Source: Clostridia bacterium
Lineage (GTDB): Bacteria > Bacillota > Clostridia > Christensenellales > Borkfalkiaceae
Assembly: GCA_900768525.1 (NCBI GenBank)
Contig: CAAGDF010000023.1
Coordinates: 1-7,635, forward strand
Length of the DNA stretch: 7,635 nt
Direction: 5' to 3'
Part shown: positions 5,029 to 7,635 of the stretch, piece by piece
Numbering within the stretch: the stretch's first letter is position 1
How the letters are laid out: every line of letters starts with the position of its first letter
Program-made: the position numbers and the translations under genes
The notes under the pieces: model-generated
Told to the model about the DNA's origin: nothing
Database searches by the model: none
Seen by the model: the letters and a program-made list of their open reading frames with translations, nothing else

Positions 5029-6230
5029 TACTGCATTCCGACCTTAACAATTTCTTTGCGAGCGTGGAAACCGCGCTTAACCCCGACCTGAAAGGCAAGG
5101 CGGTCGCCGTGTGCGGCAGTGCGGAAAACAGGCACGGCATAGTTTTGGCAAAAAGCGAAAAGGCAAAGGCGTACGGCGTAAAAACCACTATGACGATTAT
5201 CGAGGCGAAAAGGCTTTGCCCCGAACTTATCACGGTGGGTTCGCATTACAAGGAATACGCCGAATATTCTAAAAAAGTGCGCGAGATTTATTCGCGTTTT
5301 ACCGATATGCAGGAGCCGTTCGGCATAGACGAATCGTGGCTTGACGTAACCGACAGCGGACGGCTTGGCAGCGGCGAGCAGATTGCCGACGAGATAAGGC
5401 GGCTTGTCAAGCAAGAACTCAATCTTACATGCTCCGTGGGCGTCAGCTTTAATAAAGTATTCGCAAAACTCGGTTCGGACTTAAAAAAGCCCGACGGCAC
5501 TACGATCATCTCGCGTGATAATTTTCGGCAAAAAGTGTGGTGTCTGCCCGTGGAAAATTTGCTGTACGTCGGCAAGGCAACGCTTAAAGAACTCAATAAA
5601 TACAACATATTTTCAATCGGCGATCTTGCTAAAACTTCGCCCGATTTTTTAAAGGAAAAGTTCGGCAAGGGCGGTGAAACACTTTACGCTTACGCCAACG
5701 GGCTTGACGATTCGCCCGTGCGCCGGGCCGACGAGGTTCGCGCGCCCGAATCTATCGGCAACAGCGTTACTCTGTATCGCGATCTTAAAAACAACGATGA
5801 GGTGCGATCGGTTCTCGCGTCGCTTTGCGAAAAAGTGTCTGCAAGGCTGATGAAAAGCGGCGTAGGCGAAGCGACGGTAATTACAGTGAACGTGCGCGAC
5901 GGGAATCTTAAATGGTTTTCGCGGCAGGAAAAATTGCCTTATCCCACCGTGCTGTACGAAGATTTTTTAAAGTCGGCTTACGGTTTGTTCGTCCGTAATT
6001 ACGATTGGAAAACGCCCGTCAGAAGCATAGGCGTTACGGTGAGCGGTTTTGAAAAGGGCGCGGAACAGGTTTCGTTTTTCAAGCCCGACGAAAAGTACGA
6101 AAAGCGCGTTACGCTTGAAAATGCAGTGGGCAAAATCCGCGAAAAGTACGGCAACGCGGGCATCAAGCGCGGAATAACCATGATCGACGAAACGTTGATA
6201 CCCAAAGACCGCGACGAGGACGATGACTGA
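4938..6230 (+). CDS. dinB: DNA polymerase IV (Y-family translesion polymerase)
   Basis: DinB copies past damaged template bases with low fidelity and binds the sliding clamp. In the 430-residue protein the catalytic core begins with RVILHSDLNNFFASVE (29-44): D35 is the first metal ligand and the F39-F40 pair contains the steric gate. GIDESWLDVT (129-138) supplies D131 and E132. The thumb helix-hairpin-helix is near 205-255, and the little finger spans about 265-375. QVSFF at 377-381 resembles a beta-clamp binding motif. ATG at 4938 is the last possible ATG, GTG or TTG before the core; it has AAGGGGG (4917-4923) 14 bases upstream and gives a 28-residue N-terminal extension. This start lies inside the VTT gene, overlapping it by 91 bases in another frame. 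The frame is open upstream to 4866, but nothing supports a longer product. No Firmicutes LexA box (GAACN4GTTC) was found nearby, so SOS control is not shown. The acidic C-terminus ends DRDEDDD. Confidence 0.96.
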   Translation: MDTKGYEKSAYRSVNGTFKEKSVGEKRERVILHSDLNNFFASVETALNPDLKGKAVAVCGSAENRHGIVLAKSEKAKAYGVKTTMTIIEAKRLCPELITVGSHYKEYAEYSKKVREIYSRFTDMQEPFGIDESWLDVTDSGRLGSGEQIADEIRRLVKQELNLTCSVGVSFNKVFAKLGSDLKKPDGTTIISRDNFRQKVWCLPVENLLYVGKATLKELNKYNIFSIGDLAKTSPDFLKEKFGKGGETLYAYANGLDDSPVRRADEVRAPESIGNSVTLYRDLKNNDEVRSVLASLCEKVSARLMKSGVGEATVITVNVRDGNLKWFSRQEKLPYPTVLYEDFLKSAYGLFVRNYDWKTPVRSIGVTVSGFEKGAEQVSFFKPDEKYEKRVTLENAVGKIREKYGNAGIKRGITMIDETLIPKDRDEDDD

Positions 6231-6234
6231 TTTT

Positions 6235-6275
6235 CGGGCAAAACCCGCTCGGGCGAAAAATTTTTCGCTTTCGCC
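6235..6275 (+). terminator. Overlapping inverted repeats after dinB, possible terminator
   Basis: Just after the dinB stop, CGGG/CCCG form a small hairpin (6235-6247). Then GCGAAAAA and TTTTTCGC (6253-6268) form a perfect 16-base palindrome, and GGCGAAA (6252-6258) can instead pair with TTTCGCC (6269-6275). The TTTTT run could act as a termination tract following the GC-rich hairpin, but the layout is not canonical and the structures compete. Transcription end for dinB is the natural role; a protein-binding palindrome is the alternative. Confidence 0.4.
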
Positions 6276-6309
6276 GCTCAAACATTTTATATATAAGGTC
6301 ATCTATCGC

Positions 6310-6338
6310 TTGCAAAACGGCGGCGGATATGATATAGT
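6310..6338 (+). promoter_or_regulatory. Candidate sigma-A promoter for galT
   Basis: TTGCAA (6310-6315) lies 17 bases before TATAGT (6333-6338), a five-of-six -10, with an extended TG at 6330-6331. The predicted start is about 6345, leaving a leader of roughly 100 bases before galT. It is the best promoter seen in the window. Confidence 0.6.
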
Positions 6339-6344
6339 TAAATC

Positions 6345-6412
6345 GTATGTGGCGTTTTTCGGCTGCTGCTTGCCCTCGGCTGGCAAACGGCGTTCGCACA
6401 AACGGCGCATAC
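6345..6412 (+). promoter_or_regulatory. Long stem at the 5' end of the galT leader
   Basis: Bases 6345-6357 (GTATGTGGCGTTT) pair with 6400-6412 (AAACGGCGCATAC) at 12 of 13 positions, with one T-G wobble and one G-G mismatch. A smaller hairpin, TTGCC (6370-6374) with GGCAA (6382-6386), lies inside. The left arm begins at the predicted transcription start. No T-tract follows and the ribosome binding site (6433-6437) lies outside, so it is not an evident terminator or ribosome-binding-site sequestrator as drawn. It could stabilise the mRNA or be part of a switch; no known riboswitch class was recognised. Confidence 0.45.
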
Positions 6413-6444
6413 TTGAAAAGTGTATTTTCTAAAGAGGTTAATTT

Positions 6445-7635
6445 ATGGTCGACGGAAAGATTCTTGTTGAAAAACTGGTCGAATACGCAAAGGATTTTTT
6501 ATACTTGTCCGAATATGACGATACGTATATACGCAACATATTGCTTGGTGAATTCGGTCTTACCGCTGCGGCGGTCGATTACACGGTAGATAAAAACGCT
6601 ATCGCTGCGATGACCGTGCCCGACGAGTTGTTTAACGACGTTATGGCGTATGCGGAAGAAAACTCGCTTTGCGAAAAAGGGTATGAAGAGATATTCGCAA
6701 CCTACATATTCGGTCTTATTTCGCCTATGCCGTCGGAGGTTAACCGTCAGATGCGCACGCTGCGCGAAAAGATCAGTGCGAAAGCCGCTTGCGAGTATCT
6801 ATACGAACTCGGCATCAAAAACAACTATATCCGCAAGACCGCGATAGATAAAAATATCGGTTGGGAATATAAGGACGGCAACCGCACGCTGGAGATAACC
6901 ATCAACCTTTCCAAACCCGAAAAGGATAATAAGGACATCGCAAAGTTGGTTTCCGCACCTAAGGACACTACGAAATATCCGCTTTGCCTGCTCTGCCACG
7001 AAAACGAGGGGTACAGGGGCACGCTTACGCACCCCGCGCGTACCAATCTTCGCACGTTCAGAATGACGCTCGGCGGCGAAACGTGGTATATGCAGTATTC
7101 TCCGTATGCTTATTTCTTCCAGCACTGCATTGTTTTCTCGTCCAACCACACGCCTATGCGCATAACCCGTCAGACGGTGGAGAAATTATTCGACTTTATC
7201 GAATACGTTCCGCATTATTTCGTAGGCAGCAATTCCGATTTGCCTATCGTCGGCGGTTCTATTTTAAATCACGAACATTATCAGGGCGGTTTACATCAGC
7301 TGCCTATGCATAAAGCGGGCAGTTTGCGCACGTTCAGGCACGAGAGTTACCCCGACGTGGAAATCGCTCAGGTGGATTGGTACAATTCGGTTATTCGTCT
7401 TTCGGGCTTTAACCGCAACACGGTAAGCGAACTTGCGGGCGAGGTTATCGAGGGGTGGAAGAGATATTCCAACGAAAGCGTCGATATCATTGCCGAAGAG
7501 GACGGCGTTCGCCACAACACCTGCACGACGATTGCAAGGTTCTTGCCCGACAATCGCTACAGCGTAGATATAATTTTAAGAAACAACCGCACAAACGAAG
7601 AATACCCGGACGGCATTTTCCATGCTGATCCCGAA
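6445..7635 (+). CDS. galT: Galactose-1-phosphate uridylyltransferase, class II (3' end cut off)
   Basis: GalT of the Leloir pathway exchanges UMP between UDP-glucose and galactose 1-phosphate in the cytosol. The window holds 397 codons with no stop; the class II (Firmicutes) enzyme is about 490-500 residues, so the last fifth is missing. The N-terminal part (residues 1-170) is the helical region of class II enzymes, with LISPMPSEVN at 91-100. The core has CLLCHENEGYRG (181-192), including C181 and C184, then THPARTNLRTF, MQYSPYAYFFQHCIVFS (216-232) and the active-site motif ILNHEHYQGG (273-282), with H276 and H278; the second is expected to be the uridylylated histidine. The C-terminal domain begins near residue 300. 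ATG at 6445 has AAAGAGG (6431-6437) seven bases upstream. A sigma-A-like promoter and a structured leader of about 100 bases precede it. galK and galE are not in the window but may follow. Confidence 0.96.
   Translation, partial: MVDGKILVEKLVEYAKDFLYLSEYDDTYIRNILLGEFGLTAAAVDYTVDKNAIAAMTVPDELFNDVMAYAEENSLCEKGYEEIFATYIFGLISPMPSEVNRQMRTLREKISAKAACEYLYELGIKNNYIRKTAIDKNIGWEYKDGNRTLEITINLSKPEKDNKDIAKLVSAPKDTTKYPLCLLCHENEGYRGTLTHPARTNLRTFRMTLGGETWYMQYSPYAYFFQHCIVFSSNHTPMRITRQTVEKLFDFIEYVPHYFVGSNSDLPIVGGSILNHEHYQGGLHQLPMHKAGSLRTFRHESYPDVEIAQVDWYNSVIRLSGFNRNTVSELAGEVIEGWKRYSNESVDIIAEEDGVRHNTCTTIARFLPDNRYSVDIILRNNRTNEEYPDGIFHADPE

Noticed and set aside
4899..5668. Minus-strand open frames opposite dinB
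   Set aside because: They lie antisense to well-conserved polymerase motifs and have no ribosome binding site or recognisable family.
6347..6589. 80-codon ORF starting in the galT leader
   Set aside because: It runs out of frame into galT, its ATG sits in the leader stem, and its product has no protein-like pattern.
6799..7515. Minus-strand open frames opposite galT
   Set aside because: galT is clearly coding on the plus strand with conserved motifs throughout; these are shadows produced by its codon use.

Overview
The window looks like chromosomal DNA from an uncultured, moderately low-GC Firmicute, most probably a gut clostridium. The grounds are a class II (Firmicutes-type) galT, a clostridial-style dinB, nrdR, a DUF1294 membrane protein, AT-rich intergenic stretches, purine-rich ribosome binding sites and a TTG start. 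The lineage is inferred; no rRNA or other marker gene is present.

Layout. At 1-74 there is the end of an upstream transcription unit with a Rho-independent terminator. An AT-rich promoter and leader region follows, carrying a 13-bp hairpin at 258-300. Next is an unrecognised 269-aa protein (347-1156) and a Nudix ADP-ribose pyrophosphatase (1211-1741). A small DUF1294 membrane protein (1767-2081) lies on the minus strand, convergent with the Nudix gene and divergent from nrdR (2201-2659). nrdR is followed 14 bases later by a putative lipoprotein of unknown function (2674-3291). A 248-base gene-free stretch (3292-3539) is rich in repeats and inverted repeats and leads to an HNH-fold protein (3540-4001). 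A VTT/TVP38-family membrane protein (4048-5028) overlaps the 5' end of dinB (4938-6230) by 91 bases. After a gene-free 214-base stretch with a good sigma-A-like promoter and a long leader stem comes galT (6445 to the window edge, 397 codons seen, 3' end missing).

How the genes work together. This is mostly housekeeping: nucleotide sanitation (Nudix), control of ribonucleotide reductase transcription (NrdR), translesion synthesis (DinB) and galactose metabolism (GalT). No mobile element, CRISPR array, tRNA or rRNA was found, and no clear novel multi-gene system is visible. The most unusual points are the forced long overlap between the VTT gene and dinB, the structured leaders of galT and of the first gene, the repeat-rich region before the HNH gene, and three proteins without assignable function. 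All structures were read by eye and no folding energies were computed.
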